A stretch of DNA of 64,000 nt from Parazoarcus communis SWub3 = DSM 12120 (GCF_003226565.1 NZ_QKOE01000008.1:101643-165642), one strand, 5' to 3'. Shown: positions 16,990 through 26,169, numbered from the stretch's first letter. Numbers and translations: made by a program. Notes: generated by a model from the letters alone, not told the origin.

Positions 16990-18120
16990 ATGAACTATCG
17001 CTTCGCATCGCTGACGCCGGCTGATGAGCCGGCAATTGCCCTGCATCTGATGTCCCTCGACGTCGAGGACCGTGCCCTGCGCTTCGGCAGTCCAGTGACC
17101 GACGACATTCTGGGCGTGTATGCACAGGGCCTCAATTTCAACCGTGATGTCGCCGAAGGGGCTTGGGACGGTGGGCGCTTGGTGGGGCTGGCGCACCTTG
17201 CCGTTTTTCCCGAGGGTGGCTATCCGGTCGGTGAGTTGGGGCTGTCTATCGCGCCGGGGTATCGTCGGCAAGGCATCTCCAGTCTGCTTATCAAGCATGC
17301 AATCGCGCGTGCCCGGCGTTTCCGGCTTACCCGCATGTATGTGCATTACATGCGCCGAAATCTGGCGATGACGAGACTTGTCCGACATTTTGGCCTGGAT
17401 GTCGAGTACTACGGAGACGAGGCGCGGGCCTCCCTCGAAGTGGTTCCGCGCGCGCAAAGCGTGTGGACGGAAACCCGCCGAGCCGGCCCGGGAGGGCGGC
17501 TGGAGGTTTTCCACCGCGCGTCAGTAAGGCCGCTGCGAGGGCATGTCCTGCTCGTCCATGGTGCCGGGGGCGACGGCTGGCAATGGCGCTCCGTGATGGC
17601 TGAGTTGGCTGCGGCGGGGTACAGCGCACATGCGCTGTCCTTGAGCGGTCATGGCAGGAGTGCGCGAGCGGCGCCGACATTGGAGCGAATGCGGACGGAT
17701 GTGGCCGAAATACTGGCGGAGTTGCCCGGTGACACTCGCCTGGTTGGTCATTCGATGGGGGGTTATCTGGTGCAGCGCGAGCTCATGGAGCGGGAATGTC
17801 CTGCAGCGGTGCTACTGGCGCCGGTTCCGCCCGATGTGCCGAGGGGGCAGGATCTGGACGCTTTGCTCGCGGGGTTGAGCGGCCGCCAGGCACGGATGGT
17901 CGCTGCCAGTATTCTTGCCGAGGCTTCGGGTGTGGCGGTCGAGCGGGTGTCGACACCGGTGGCGCTGATCAGTGGTGACCGCGACCGGGTCATGCCCGTA
18001 CCCTGGATGCGCGCAACTGCTGCGCGCTATCGCGCACAATGGACCCGTCTACCCGCCGGGCACAATCTGCCTGTGGTGACGGGGGTGGGCCGGGCGGTGG
18101 TATCCGGGTTGCTGTCTTGA
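16990..18120 (+). CDS. GNAT acetyltransferase fused to alpha/beta hydrolase
   Basis: 376-aa fusion. Residues about 1-145 look like a GNAT N-acetyltransferase (VGELGLSIAPGYRRQGISS is the acetyl-CoA loop). Residues about 175-376 are an alpha/beta hydrolase with LLVHGAGGDGWQW (oxyanion loop), nucleophile elbow GHSMGG, acidic site SGDRDRVMP and His in PAGHNLPV. ATG 16990 is preferred over 16984 because AGGAG (16978-16982) lies 7 bases before it. The 184-base spacer upstream is AT-rich and probably holds its own promoter, so the gene is likely outside the pigment operon. The substrate is unknown. Confidence 0.82.
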   Translation: MNYRFASLTPADEPAIALHLMSLDVEDRALRFGSPVTDDILGVYAQGLNFNRDVAEGAWDGGRLVGLAHLAVFPEGGYPVGELGLSIAPGYRRQGISSLLIKHAIARARRFRLTRMYVHYMRRNLAMTRLVRHFGLDVEYYGDEARASLEVVPRAQSVWTETRRAGPGGRLEVFHRASVRPLRGHVLLVHGAGGDGWQWRSVMAELAAAGYSAHALSLSGHGRSARAAPTLERMRTDVAEILAELPGDTRLVGHSMGGYLVQRELMERECPAAVLLAPVPPDVPRGQDLDALLAGLSGRQARMVAASILAEASGVAVERVSTPVALISGDRDRVMPVPWMRATAARYRAQWTRLPAGHNLPVVTGVGRAVVSGLLS

Positions 18121-18145
18121 CTGCCGACTGCCCACGTCTATTGGG

Positions 18146-19867
18146 TCAATTGATGACGGCGTGCTGACCTGAAACACAGAGCCGGTTGCGGCCTTCCGCC
18201 TTCGCCTTGTACAGCGCCTGATCGGCGCGGTGCAGAATGGTTTCCAGTGAGTCGCCCGGATAGGCCAGGCAGGCGCCGATGCTGACGGTCAGGCCGTTGT
18301 CGCCGGGGAGTTCGATCGAGCGCTCGACACCGCTGCGAATGCGCTCGCTGAGGCTGGACAGGGTGTCGAGGTCGCAGGGCGACAGCAACACAAGAAACTC
18401 GTCTCCGCCCCAGCGCGCCGCGCAGTCATAGGGGCGGATGCTGGCCGTGAGCAGGCGGCCGACCGCGGCCAGGGCCTCGTCGCCCATCGCGTGGCCCAGG
18501 TAATCGTTTATTTCCTTGAACAGGTCGATGTCGATCCAGATCAGGCCGAAAGTGTGCTGCTCACGCAGGGCGCGGCTGATCTCGGCCTCCAGTCGCTCGT
18601 TGAGGCCGCGACGGTTGTGCAGTCCGGTCAGCGGATCGATGCTTGCCAGCCGGTGCAGGGCCTCGGTGCGTTCGGCAACGCGGTGTTCGAGTTCGCGGGT
18701 GTGGCTGCGCACGGCTTCGGCCATGTTGCTGAAGTGCCCGATCAGACGGCCGATCTCGCCTTTGCCACGAGGGAGCTCAAGTGGGGTCAGGTCGCCATCG
18801 CGCACTCTCAGCATGGCGGTTTCAAGTGCGCTGACCGGATCCAGCACCAGGCGGTTCAGCACCAGGTTGAACAGCGCCAGCGCGGCCAGCAGGGTGATGG
18901 CGAAGATCACCAGCACGCTGGCAAAGCTCTTGACCGGCATCAGCACATCGAGGTCGAGCAGGGTGATTTCGTACCAGTCGATTTCCGGCAGGTAAGCGAT
19001 GCCGGCCAGGTATTCCCGACCCTCGACCTTGACGAAGCGGCTGATCACCCGGCTGCCTTCGTCGGCAGCGACGGCGGGTGCCCGGGCCAGTTCAAGCATG
19101 GCCTGCTGCAGATGCTGGCGATCCGCTTCGGTATCGACCATGCGGAACACGGTGTTTTTCTCACCCTCGCGCTTCACGATGCTGGCGAAATCGATATAGC
19201 GTGGGTCGCGATAGAGCTGGATCGCACCGTTGTGGTCGGCAAACAGGGTGGTGATGCCGGGTTGCTTGACGCGCACGATATCGCGGATGAAACGGTCGAG
19301 TTCCAGTCCGGTACCGGCGACGCCGAGAATGCGGTCGCCATCGCGGATCAGCACGTCGATCCACAGCTTGGTGACCTTCAGTTCTTCGTCTGGATTGACG
19401 TTGAGGTGAAAGTCGCGGCCCTGGGCGACGATCTGGTAGAACCAGCTGTCTGCCGGTTTGTCGGGTTTCAGGTAATAACGCAGCTGTTGGCCGGAAAACT
19501 CATCTGCCGCGTTGTTGTGATAATAGGCGCCGGAATCAAGCAGGGCGACGAAGTAGCTGCGGTCCTGGAAGTTGCGGCGAAAACTCTCCATCTCGGCGAG
19601 GGCTTCGGTCTCCAGTTCCTTGTCCGTGGGATTCAATGCCCAGCGCCGGATCACCTGTGAGTCGGCCAGCTGGCGCGATAGCGCGATCTCGCGGTCCAGC
19701 GGCTGCAGCAGGCGGGCGGTGTCGTAGCGCACCTGTGTTTCGGCCAGGCGTACGCCCCACTGTTCGATGATGCCGGCGGCGATGCGTTCGAAAGCCAGCC
19801 AGGCCGCCGCAGAGGCGACCAGGATGAGTGCCGCGGTTAGCAGCAGGAAGCGGGGCTTGAGGGTCAT
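18146..19867 (-). CDS. Diguanylate cyclase with periplasmic Cache-type sensor
   Basis: Makes cyclic di-GMP from two GTP. The 573-aa protein has TM helices at about 7-27 and 315-340 around a periplasmic dCache-like sensor (DRSYFVALLDSGAYY, VAGTGLELDRF), a HAMP-like segment, then a GGDEF domain. The active site is WGGDEF (GGDEF at 487-491), and the inhibitory I-site RPYD lies at the usual spacing upstream. The initiating ATG is only two bases from a 9-bp inverted repeat (19870-19906) and lacks a visible ribosome site. It is convergent with the GNAT/hydrolase gene and follows the antiporter gene in the same direction. Confidence 0.94.
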   Translation of the reverse strand: MTLKPRFLLLTAALILVASAAAWLAFERIAAGIIEQWGVRLAETQVRYDTARLLQPLDREIALSRQLADSQVIRRWALNPTDKELETEALAEMESFRRNFQDRSYFVALLDSGAYYHNNAADEFSGQQLRYYLKPDKPADSWFYQIVAQGRDFHLNVNPDEELKVTKLWIDVLIRDGDRILGVAGTGLELDRFIRDIVRVKQPGITTLFADHNGAIQLYRDPRYIDFASIVKREGEKNTVFRMVDTEADRQHLQQAMLELARAPAVAADEGSRVISRFVKVEGREYLAGIAYLPEIDWYEITLLDLDVLMPVKSFASVLVIFAITLLAALALFNLVLNRLVLDPVSALETAMLRVRDGDLTPLELPRGKGEIGRLIGHFSNMAEAVRSHTRELEHRVAERTEALHRLASIDPLTGLHNRRGLNERLEAEISRALREQHTFGLIWIDIDLFKEINDYLGHAMGDEALAAVGRLLTASIRPYDCAARWGGDEFLVLLSPCDLDTLSSLSERIRSGVERSIELPGDNGLTVSIGACLAYPGDSLETILHRADQALYKAKAEGRNRLCVSGQHAVIN

Positions 19868-19869
19868 GC

Positions 19870-19906
19870 GGTCCGGATCCGGTTATTTCTTGTTGTTATC
19901 CGGACC
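19870..19906 (-). promoter_or_regulatory. Inverted repeat directly before the diguanylate cyclase start
   Basis: GGTCCGGAT (19870-19878) and ATCCGGACC (19898-19906) are exact reverse complements with 19 bases between. The downstream arm ends two bases before the ATG at 19867, so an RNA hairpin would cover the region where ribosomes bind. It could also be a protein operator or the terminator of the antiporter transcript. Confidence 0.5.
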
Positions 19907-19961
19907 TTAGCACAGCTGACTCGGGTGAGGTTGTGAGCTTTGGCCGGCTGCTTCTGGCCCG

Positions 19962-21266
19962 CTACTCCCGCACCCGTGGCGGCAATGTATGGCCGATGAG
20001 CGGCAGCCAGCGGCGCAGGCAGGGCGTTGTGACCACTGTACTGAAGATGGCCATGATCACCAGCATCGTGAACATCTGCTGGGAGATCACGCCGAGGTCG
20101 TAGCCCACGTTGATCACCACCAGCTCCATCAGTGCCCGGGTGTTCATCATGACGCCAAGGATGCCGGCCTCGTGATGGCCCAGCCCGCAACGCCTGGCCG
20201 CCAGATACGAGCCGCCAAACTTGCCGAGGGTGGCAAGTGCGATCACCAGCAGACACCAGCCCCAGTCGGTCAGGCTGTCGAGGCTGCCGATGTCGGTGCG
20301 CAGGCCGGTGTAGGTGAAGAAGATCGGCAGGAAGAACACGGTGACGAAATGCCCCACCCGGGTATTCCAGGCTTCGCGCAGGCCGTGCTCGTCATGCAGG
20401 ATCACGCCCATCAGGAATCCGCCGAAAATGGCGAAGATGCCCAGCTGATACGTGCTCATGCCGGCGACGAAGATCAATGCCAGCATCGCACCCATCAGGT
20501 TGGGCGGCAGCCGCCCGCGACCCGGGTTGGCACGGTGGACCAGGCGTTTGGCAAGCGGGCGGATGCCCCACCAGCTGAAGGCAAAGAACACCATTACCAG
20601 CACGACCTTGGTGGCAAAGGCAAGCGGATCGAGTTGCGACACTGCCAGCGTCGAGACCAGTGCCAGCAGCAGCCAGCCGACCACGTCGTTGATGGCTGCA
20701 GCGCTGATTGCGATGACGCCGAGCGGGCTGCGGGTAAGCTGGAATTCGATCATGATGCGGCCAAGAATCGGTAACGCGGTGATCGAGAATGCGGTGGCAA
20801 TGAACAAGCCTGCAGTCAGCGGTTCGACGCCGTCAGGCAGCAGGGGCGTGGCCAGCCAGCCCAGCCCGAAACCGAAGGCGAAGGGCAGCAGCAGCCCGGC
20901 GCTGGCGACCCAGGCCACGGTACGGCGATGCTTGCGTTCGGTCAGGTGGCCGAAGTCGAACTCGAGGCCGATCTGGAACATCAGCAGCAACAGGCCGATC
21001 TGCGACAGGATCTGCATTGGCTCGGGTGGCGCGCTGCGAAACACCAGATCAAACAGATCGGGCGCCAGCCAGCCGAACAAGGAAGGGCCGAGCAGGATGC
21101 CGGTAATGATTTCACCCACCGCCGAGGACTGGCCAAGGCGTACCGCGATTTCGCCACCGGCGCGTGCGGCAAGGATGATGATGGCCAGTTGCAGCAAGGT
21201 GAAGAACAGCAGTGCTTCGGTCTGATGCACGCTGACCGTGTGGAGTGCGTCGGCTGCGCTGCTCAT
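19962..21266 (-). CDS. Kef-type cation:proton antiporter
   Basis: CPA2-family membrane antiporter, 434 aa, about 12-13 hydrophobic helices (GEIITGILLGPSLFGWL near the N-terminus is the family's first conserved block; VGVI/AINDVVGWLLLAL carries the conserved Asp in TM6). No TrkA-N or UspA regulatory domain follows, so it is the short NapA/KefB-like form. Its ATG overlaps the TGA of the ketoreductase (21266-21268), so it is translated from the pigment mRNA. Role in pigment export or in coping with its membrane effects is guesswork; a housekeeping antiporter caught in the operon is possible. Confidence 0.88.
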   Translation of the reverse strand: MSSAADALHTVSVHQTEALLFFTLLQLAIIILAARAGGEIAVRLGQSSAVGEIITGILLGPSLFGWLAPDLFDLVFRSAPPEPMQILSQIGLLLLMFQIGLEFDFGHLTERKHRRTVAWVASAGLLLPFAFGFGLGWLATPLLPDGVEPLTAGLFIATAFSITALPILGRIMIEFQLTRSPLGVIAISAAAINDVVGWLLLALVSTLAVSQLDPLAFATKVVLVMVFFAFSWWGIRPLAKRLVHRANPGRGRLPPNLMGAMLALIFVAGMSTYQLGIFAIFGGFLMGVILHDEHGLREAWNTRVGHFVTVFFLPIFFTYTGLRTDIGSLDSLTDWGWCLLVIALATLGKFGGSYLAARRCGLGHHEAGILGVMMNTRALMELVVINVGYDLGVISQQMFTMLVIMAIFSTVVTTPCLRRWLPLIGHTLPPRVRE

Positions 21267-21988
21267 CAGATCATGCCGCCGTTGATCGAGATGATCTGGC
21301 CGGTGATGTAGCCTGCCTGTTTCGAGGCCAGAAAACCGACCAGGTCGGCCACCTCTTCGGCGCGTCCGGCGCGTTTCATTGGCACGATGCGGGCGATGGC
21401 CTCGGCGTCGAAGCTCGCTTCGCTCATCGCGGTGTCGATGATGCCTGGTGCGACCGCATTGACGGTGATGCCGCGTCCGGCCAGTTCCTGTGCCAGCGAC
21501 TTGGTGGCGGAATGCAGCGCCCCCTTGGCGGCCGCGTAATTGACCTGACCACGATTGCCGGTAATGGCGGCTACCGAGGTGATGTTGATGATGCGTCCCC
21601 AGCGCGTGCGGATCATCGGCATTGTCAGTGGCTGGGTGAGGTTGAAGAAACCATGCAGGCTGACGTCGATGACCTTGTGCCATTGCGCGGCCGACATGCC
21701 GGGAAACACTGCATCATCGTGAATGCCGGCGTTGTTGACCAGGACCTGGATGGGGCCGTCGGCAAGGATGTTCTCGACTGCGGCAGCGGTCACTGCAGCA
21801 TCGGTCAGGTCGAAGGCCACCGCCTGCGCATCGCCGCCAGCTGCGCGGATTTCCGCTGCCAGGGCCTCGGCTGCGGCAAGGTTGCGATTGGCGTGCACCA
21901 GCACGGCATGGCCATCGGCGGCCAGGCGCTGGCAGATTGCACGGCCGATGCCGCCACTGCCGCCGCTGACGAAGGCGCGTAGGGTCAT
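21266..21988 (-). CDS. 3-oxoacyl-ACP reductase (FabG-like, aryl polyene)
   Basis: Short-chain dehydrogenase reducing the 3-oxoacyl-ACP intermediates of polyene extension. The 240-aa product has the NADPH motif SGGSGGIGRAI (about residues 8-18), NNAG, catalytic Ser in INITSVAA and YAAAK (Tyr/Lys). The C-terminal GQIISINGG is typical of FabG. It lies 15 bases after the dehydratase and corresponds by position to ApeQ in the E. coli aryl polyene cluster. Confidence 0.92.
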   Translation of the reverse strand: MTLRAFVSGGSGGIGRAICQRLAADGHAVLVHANRNLAAAEALAAEIRAAGGDAQAVAFDLTDAAVTAAAVENILADGPIQVLVNNAGIHDDAVFPGMSAAQWHKVIDVSLHGFFNLTQPLTMPMIRTRWGRIINITSVAAITGNRGQVNYAAAKGALHSATKSLAQELAGRGITVNAVAPGIIDTAMSEASFDAEAIARIVPMKRAGRAEEVADLVGFLASKQAGYITGQIISINGGMI

Positions 21989-22003
21989 GGTTGGAGTCCG
22001 GTA

Positions 22004-22453
22004 TCAGGTGGATGAAGCCGTGACCAGAACGACTGCAGCACGGCCGCGTACGAGCGGGCCGGCAGCGCTGGCGACGGTAAAGGCGTAAAGCAGGGTGCGC
22101 GCGTCAGCCGACAGGCGCTCGGCGTGGATGGACAGGGCACCGTCAATATCGTCGAGGCGGTCGACCAGGCACTCCACACTGCGTGCGCTGCCAAGAAAAC
22201 CCGGCGTGGGTGGCGTGCTGCTGCCAGCGAGCAAGGCACCATGCACGGCCATCGCCTGGGCCGCGTATTCGACGGCATTGAGCGCGCCCAGGCGGCCGCT
22301 GGCGCGCAGTGGATTGTCGATCCGACGGTGGCTGAGTGCGGAACAGCGAATCTGGTCCCCATCCCAGGCCTCGACGCGCTCGAGCAGACACATGCCGCCC
22401 TGGTGGGGAATGTGTGCCGCAATCCAGGCGTGATCGAGTTGCTGCGGGCTCAT
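22004..22453 (-). CDS. Hotdog 3-hydroxyacyl-ACP dehydratase (ApeP-like)
   Basis: 149-aa hotdog-fold protein related to FabA/FabZ as found in aryl polyene clusters. The signature IPHQGGMCLLERVEAWDGD near residue 20 is the PH-x-x-x-M/LL pattern of ApeP-type dehydratases, with an NAVEYAAQAMAVHGALLA central helix. ATG 22453 overlaps the stop of the preceding KS-like gene (ATGA). It should remove water from 3-hydroxyacyl-ACP to leave the trans double bond kept in the polyene. Confidence 0.85.
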   Translation of the reverse strand: MSPQQLDHAWIAAHIPHQGGMCLLERVEAWDGDQIRCSALSHRRIDNPLRASGRLGALNAVEYAAQAMAVHGALLAGSSTPPTPGFLGSARSVECLVDRLDDIDGALSIHAERLSADARTLLYAFTVASAAGPLVRGRAAVVLVTASST

Positions 22454-23256
22454 CCGAGGACGTTCACACACAAGCGGCTGTCGTCGACATAGTCGATCAC
22501 CACTTCGGCGGCTTCACCGGTGGCGAGACGAGCCAGTGAATGCAGTACGGACAGACTGCGTGCGGCCGGAATGCCGCTGCGGATGCTTTCCAGTGCCGGG
22601 TTGTCCAGGGTGTCGGCGACGCGGTCAGTCAATTCGCCCAGGGCAATCCGGGGGCCGTCGGTGGCATGCGGATCCAGCAGCAGCGCCACGGCAAAGGCAT
22701 CGTGCAAGGGCCGGGCTGCAGCGAGGGGTTCCGGATAGGGATGGTCGTAAACCACCAGCAACACCGGGGCGTCCAGGCTGGACGCCAGTGCAAGGGCTTC
22801 CACCAGCCCGGCGGCAAAGCTGCCATCGTAGGCCGAGACAATCGTCGAGGTCGCCATTGCGCCAGTGGCGATGCCCCAGTAGCCCGATGCGGCATTGTTG
22901 ACCGAATTGTGGAAGCGGGTGGGTGAGATCAGACGGTCGTTGCCGGCCAGCGCCTCGCAGATCGCGTGGCAATTGGCGCCGTCACCGCCGGCAGAGGCGA
23001 ATACCGTGGCCAGTGTGGCCGCATCTGCGCCTGCCGCCTCCACGGCCTGCATGCCGGCGACCAGCGCGAGCTTGACCACCGCACCGACGCGGCGACGTTC
23101 GGCAGGCGGCAGCATGGTGGGGCTGGGAATACGGGTTGCGGCGGGTTGCCAGCCGGTGGATGTCCCCTGAAGCACGGCACGGGCAGCATTCCAGTCGTCA
23201 AAGCCGGGGCCGATCATGCCGATGGCCCGGATGCCTGCTGAAAGCGGTGCTGTCAT
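22450..23256 (-). CDS. Beta-ketoacyl synthase-like chain length factor
   Basis: 268-aa protein of the N-terminal ketosynthase-like family (Ketoacyl-synt_2) seen beside the KS in aryl polyene clusters. The segment FHNSVNNAASGYWGIATG aligns with the KS active-site region but has no catalytic Cys, as expected for a chain length factor. It is sandwiched with 4-base overlaps between the true KS and the dehydratase, so a stoichiometric KS-CLF heterodimer setting polyene length is likely. Confidence 0.85.
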   Translation of the reverse strand: MTAPLSAGIRAIGMIGPGFDDWNAARAVLQGTSTGWQPAATRIPSPTMLPPAERRRVGAVVKLALVAGMQAVEAAGADAATLATVFASAGGDGANCHAICEALAGNDRLISPTRFHNSVNNAASGYWGIATGAMATSTIVSAYDGSFAAGLVEALALASSLDAPVLLVVYDHPYPEPLAAARPLHDAFAVALLLDPHATDGPRIALGELTDRVADTLDNPALESIRSGIPAARSLSVLHSLARLATGEAAEVVIDYVDDSRLCVNVLG

Positions 23257-24458
23257 CGGGCGTCTCCTGCCGGTCGCGAGAATACCAGGCTGCAGTTGGT
23301 GCCGCCGAAGCCCAGTGAATTCGACAGTACATGGCGCAGCGGGGCGGATTCCGGCTGCAGGCGGTAGGCGATGTCGATCCCCGGGTCGAGCTCACGGGTG
23401 CCGGGGCTGCCCGGCATCATGCCTTCGGCCAGGGCGATCGCGCAGAACACCGCCTCCAGGCCGCCGGCGGCACCCAGGGTGTGTCCGGTGGCACCCTTGG
23501 TGGAGCTGGCTGCGGTACGGTTGCCGAACAGGGTGCCAACAGCGAGGCCTTCGGCCGCATCGTTGCTGGGGGTGCCGGTGCCGTGCAGGTTGATGTAGTC
23601 GATGTCGGTCGGTCGCAGTCCTGCGCAGGCCAGTGCCTGCTCCATGGCCATGCGTGCGCCAAGTCCTTGCGGGTGTGGTGCCGACATGTGGTGGGCGTCG
23701 CTCGATTCGCCATAACCGGAGAGCACGATGTCGGCCGGGCCGGGTGTGTCCGGCGCACGTTCGAGCAGCACAAAGGCGGCGGCCTCGCCGATCGAGATCC
23801 CGCTGCGTGCCGGGTCGTAGGGCCGGCAGGGCTCGGGCGCGACCAGTTCGAGCGAGTTGAAGCCGTAGAGCGTGGTCAGGCAGAGCGAATCGACCCCGCC
23901 GACGATGGCTGCGTCGATCAGGCCACTGGCAAGCAGGCGTGCGGCACTGGCGAAGACCTTGGCGCTGGAGGAACAGGCGGTGGAGATGACCCAGGCCGGA
24001 CCGGCCGCGCCGACTGCGTGGCGCACGAATTCGGCCACGGAAAAAATGTTGTGGCTGCCGCGATAGTGGAAATCTGGCGGCAAGGCGCCGCTTAGCGGGT
24101 CGCGTTGACGGTAGGCGAGCTCGGTTTCCAGGATGCCCGAAGTACTGGTGCCGAGCAGCACGGCCACCCGGCGTGCGCCATGGCGCGCAACGGCGTGCCG
24201 TGCGGCCTCGAGGAAACCGTCCTGTTGCAAGCCGAGCATGGCGAGCCGATTGTTGCGGCAATCGTAGTCTGCCAGTGCGGGTGCGAGGGGCGCTTGTTCC
24301 AGGCCGTTCACCCGGCCGATCCAGGTGTCGAGATCGACCGTCTCGAAATCGCAGGGGTGCAGTCCGCTGCGGCCTTGGGCGAGGGCTGCGCGGGTGGCGG
24401 CGAGTCCGGTGCCGATGCAGCTGGTCGCGGTATAGCGGGAAAGCAGCAGGGGTTTCAA
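23253..24458 (-). CDS. Beta-ketoacyl-ACP synthase (KAS I/II type)
   Basis: Condensing enzyme of polyene extension, 401 aa. The catalytic triad is intact: Cys162 in STACSSSAK, His292 in LHGTGTPSND and His326 in KGATGHTLGA. The C-terminal NSLGFGGTNCSLVF is standard. A 112-base gap separates it from the methyltransferase upstream; a TAGAAT (minus strand, 24491-24486) in that gap resembles a -10 box. It corresponds by order to ApeO/ApeR-type KS enzymes. Confidence 0.93.
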   Translation of the reverse strand: MKPLLLSRYTATSCIGTGLAATRAALAQGRSGLHPCDFETVDLDTWIGRVNGLEQAPLAPALADYDCRNNRLAMLGLQQDGFLEAARHAVARHGARRVAVLLGTSTSGILETELAYRQRDPLSGALPPDFHYRGSHNIFSVAEFVRHAVGAAGPAWVISTACSSSAKVFASAARLLASGLIDAAIVGGVDSLCLTTLYGFNSLELVAPEPCRPYDPARSGISIGEAAAFVLLERAPDTPGPADIVLSGYGESSDAHHMSAPHPQGLGARMAMEQALACAGLRPTDIDYINLHGTGTPSNDAAEGLAVGTLFGNRTAASSTKGATGHTLGAAGGLEAVFCAIALAEGMMPGSPGTRELDPGIDIAYRLQPESAPLRHVLSNSLGFGGTNCSLVFSRPAGDAR

Positions 24459-24570
24459 CGCGGATATCCGAAAAAATGTGGGGTCATTCTAGCAAACTGC
24501 CCGGGGGCCCGGATGGCACCGGCGACCCGTGCCTTCGTGGCGTGGGGCCGGATCCTTCGAGAATCGGCGA

Positions 24571-25284
24571 TCAAGGCTCACGCCGGGCAAGCAGCAAGGT
24601 GTTGGCGAAGGGGGTGCCCGCATCCATGGCTTGTGGGCGCACGCTGAAACCGAGGCTTTCGAGCTGGCGCTGCCAGGCGGCGGCGGGGCGACAGTACAAG
24701 GTGCCCAGGCGGTGACCCCGCACCGTCGTCACCAGCCGGTCGACCCAGTTGCACAGCAGGAAAGGCAGGCCGGCGGCGGCGTCGCCGACGCGGAACACCA
24801 GCACGCCGCCCGGTGGCAGGGCATCTCGTGCACGCTGCAGTACGGCGTTCTGGGCCTCGGTCTCAATGTAGTGCAGGGAGTCGAGAATGACGACGACATT
24901 GACCTCGCCCAGTGCGACGCTGCGAATGTCGCCCTGCTCGACGACGGCATGCTCCGGCAGTGCCGGACGGGCGCGCTCCACATCCTTGGGCATCAGTTCG
25001 ATGCCGCGGTAGGCCACCAGTCTGGGTGGGGCGGGCCAATCGCCCGGCCAATCGCCGCTCGCATGCAGCTGTCTGGCTGCAGTCAGCCAGTTTGACAGCA
25101 GGGCCTGACCGCAGCCGAGGTCCACCATGCGGACCTCTGCGGGAAAGGCGCCATTGGCGAGCAGGCTGAAGAACACCGGATCGCGGCCGAGCTTGCCACG
25201 GGCAAAATGCCAGGCGAAGTGGCCAGCCTGGCGATAGGGCGCCGTTGCGGCATCGAGCAGCCGTTTGCGGAAGGAGGAACTCAT
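24571..25284 (-). CDS. Class I SAM-dependent methyltransferase
   Basis: 237-aa Rossmann methyltransferase: motif I VDLGCGQALLSNWL (about 53-66), acidic GIELMPKD, and VVVILDSLHYIE in the position of motif IV. A methyltransferase is a regular part of aryl polyene clusters, where it may modify the aryl head. ATG 25284 overlaps the stop of the deacetylase gene. The target is not visible in the sequence. Confidence 0.83.
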   Translation of the reverse strand: MSSSFRKRLLDAATAPYRQAGHFAWHFARGKLGRDPVFFSLLANGAFPAEVRMVDLGCGQALLSNWLTAARQLHASGDWPGDWPAPPRLVAYRGIELMPKDVERARPALPEHAVVEQGDIRSVALGEVNVVVILDSLHYIETEAQNAVLQRARDALPPGGVLVFRVGDAAAGLPFLLCNWVDRLVTTVRGHRLGTLYCRPAAAWQRQLESLGFSVRPQAMDAGTPFANTLLLARREP

Positions 25285-26096
25285 TGGAACGCTTGTTTCA
25301 GGGTGACGGTTTTCAGACCCGCAGCATGGATGCGATCGAGCAGTGGCGGCAGGACATCGAGGATGACCGCGTGCCCGCTGGCGCTGTGTGCCGCATGACC
25401 ATCGTGCAGCAGCAGAATGTCACCGGCTGCAAGCTCGCGGCAGAGGCGTTCGAGCACGGTATTCGGGTTGCCGCAGCGGGTGTCGAAACCGCGCCGGGTC
25501 CAGCTGGCAAGGCGCAGGCCCAGGCGGGCAAGCACCGGCTCCAGGAAGGGGTTGCGTAGTCCGGCTGGGGCACGGAAGAAGTGTGGAACCTGACCGCTGA
25601 GTTCGGCCAGCACGTGCTGCGCGGCCTCGAGGTCGGTCGCAATGCGCCGGGGGCCGAACAGCGAAAAGTGATGGCGGTGGCCATGGGAGTGGTTCTCGAC
25701 CGCATGACCGCGGCGCACGATTTCTGCGACCAGTTCGGGGTGGGCGGCCGCGCGCGTGCCGATGCAGAAGAAGGTGGCTTTGGCGCCGGTCGTGTCGAGC
25801 AGGTCGAGGACGGCCGGCGTGACCGTCGGCTCCGGGCCATCGTCGATGGTCAGTGCAATCTCCTTGCGAGCGCTCGAAGTGTCTGGCAGCCGGGTGATGT
25901 TGGGGCCGAGCAGGCTGCAGCGCGGCCACAGCCCGGCTGCTGTCAGTGCGAAGTGACTGGCAAGCACTGCCGCCAGCCCCCATGGCCAGCTTTCAGGCCA
26001 GATCAGCCAGGCAGCCAGCGCCGCCGGGTGAATGACCCAGGCCAGCACGATCAGCAGGGAGGGTCGCCAGATGCGACCGGGGGGTGAGGATTTCAT
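25281..26096 (-). CDS. Polysaccharide deacetylase family protein
   Basis: NodB-homology (CE4) protein, 271 aa, with one or two N-terminal hydrophobic helices (about 12-56) serving as anchor. Motifs: TIDDGPEP (metal-binding Asp and catalytic Asp), HSHGHRHHF (His ligands), RAPAGLRNP, and LLLHDGH near the end. It should remove N-acetyl groups from a carbohydrate or act on a related amide. It is coupled to the methyltransferase and lies within the pigment gene set, next to a glycosyltransferase-bearing locus; the substrate may be the pigment's sugar moiety, which is inference. Confidence 0.83.
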   Translation of the reverse strand: MKSSPPGRIWRPSLLIVLAWVIHPAALAAWLIWPESWPWGLAAVLASHFALTAAGLWPRCSLLGPNITRLPDTSSARKEIALTIDDGPEPTVTPAVLDLLDTTGAKATFFCIGTRAAAHPELVAEIVRRGHAVENHSHGHRHHFSLFGPRRIATDLEAAQHVLAELSGQVPHFFRAPAGLRNPFLEPVLARLGLRLASWTRRGFDTRCGNPNTVLERLCRELAAGDILLLHDGHAAHSASGHAVILDVLPPLLDRIHAAGLKTVTLKQAFQ

Positions 26097-26169
26097 CAGG
26101 GCGCGATTGTACCTGTGCCCCCGGCAGCGCGTCAGATCGCAATGGGCGACTGAACGCCATCAAGCCCGG

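Noticed and set aside
18491..19660. Rightward frame opposite the diguanylate cyclase
   Set aside because: No motifs and no ribosome site; the GGDEF protein on the other strand explains the openness.
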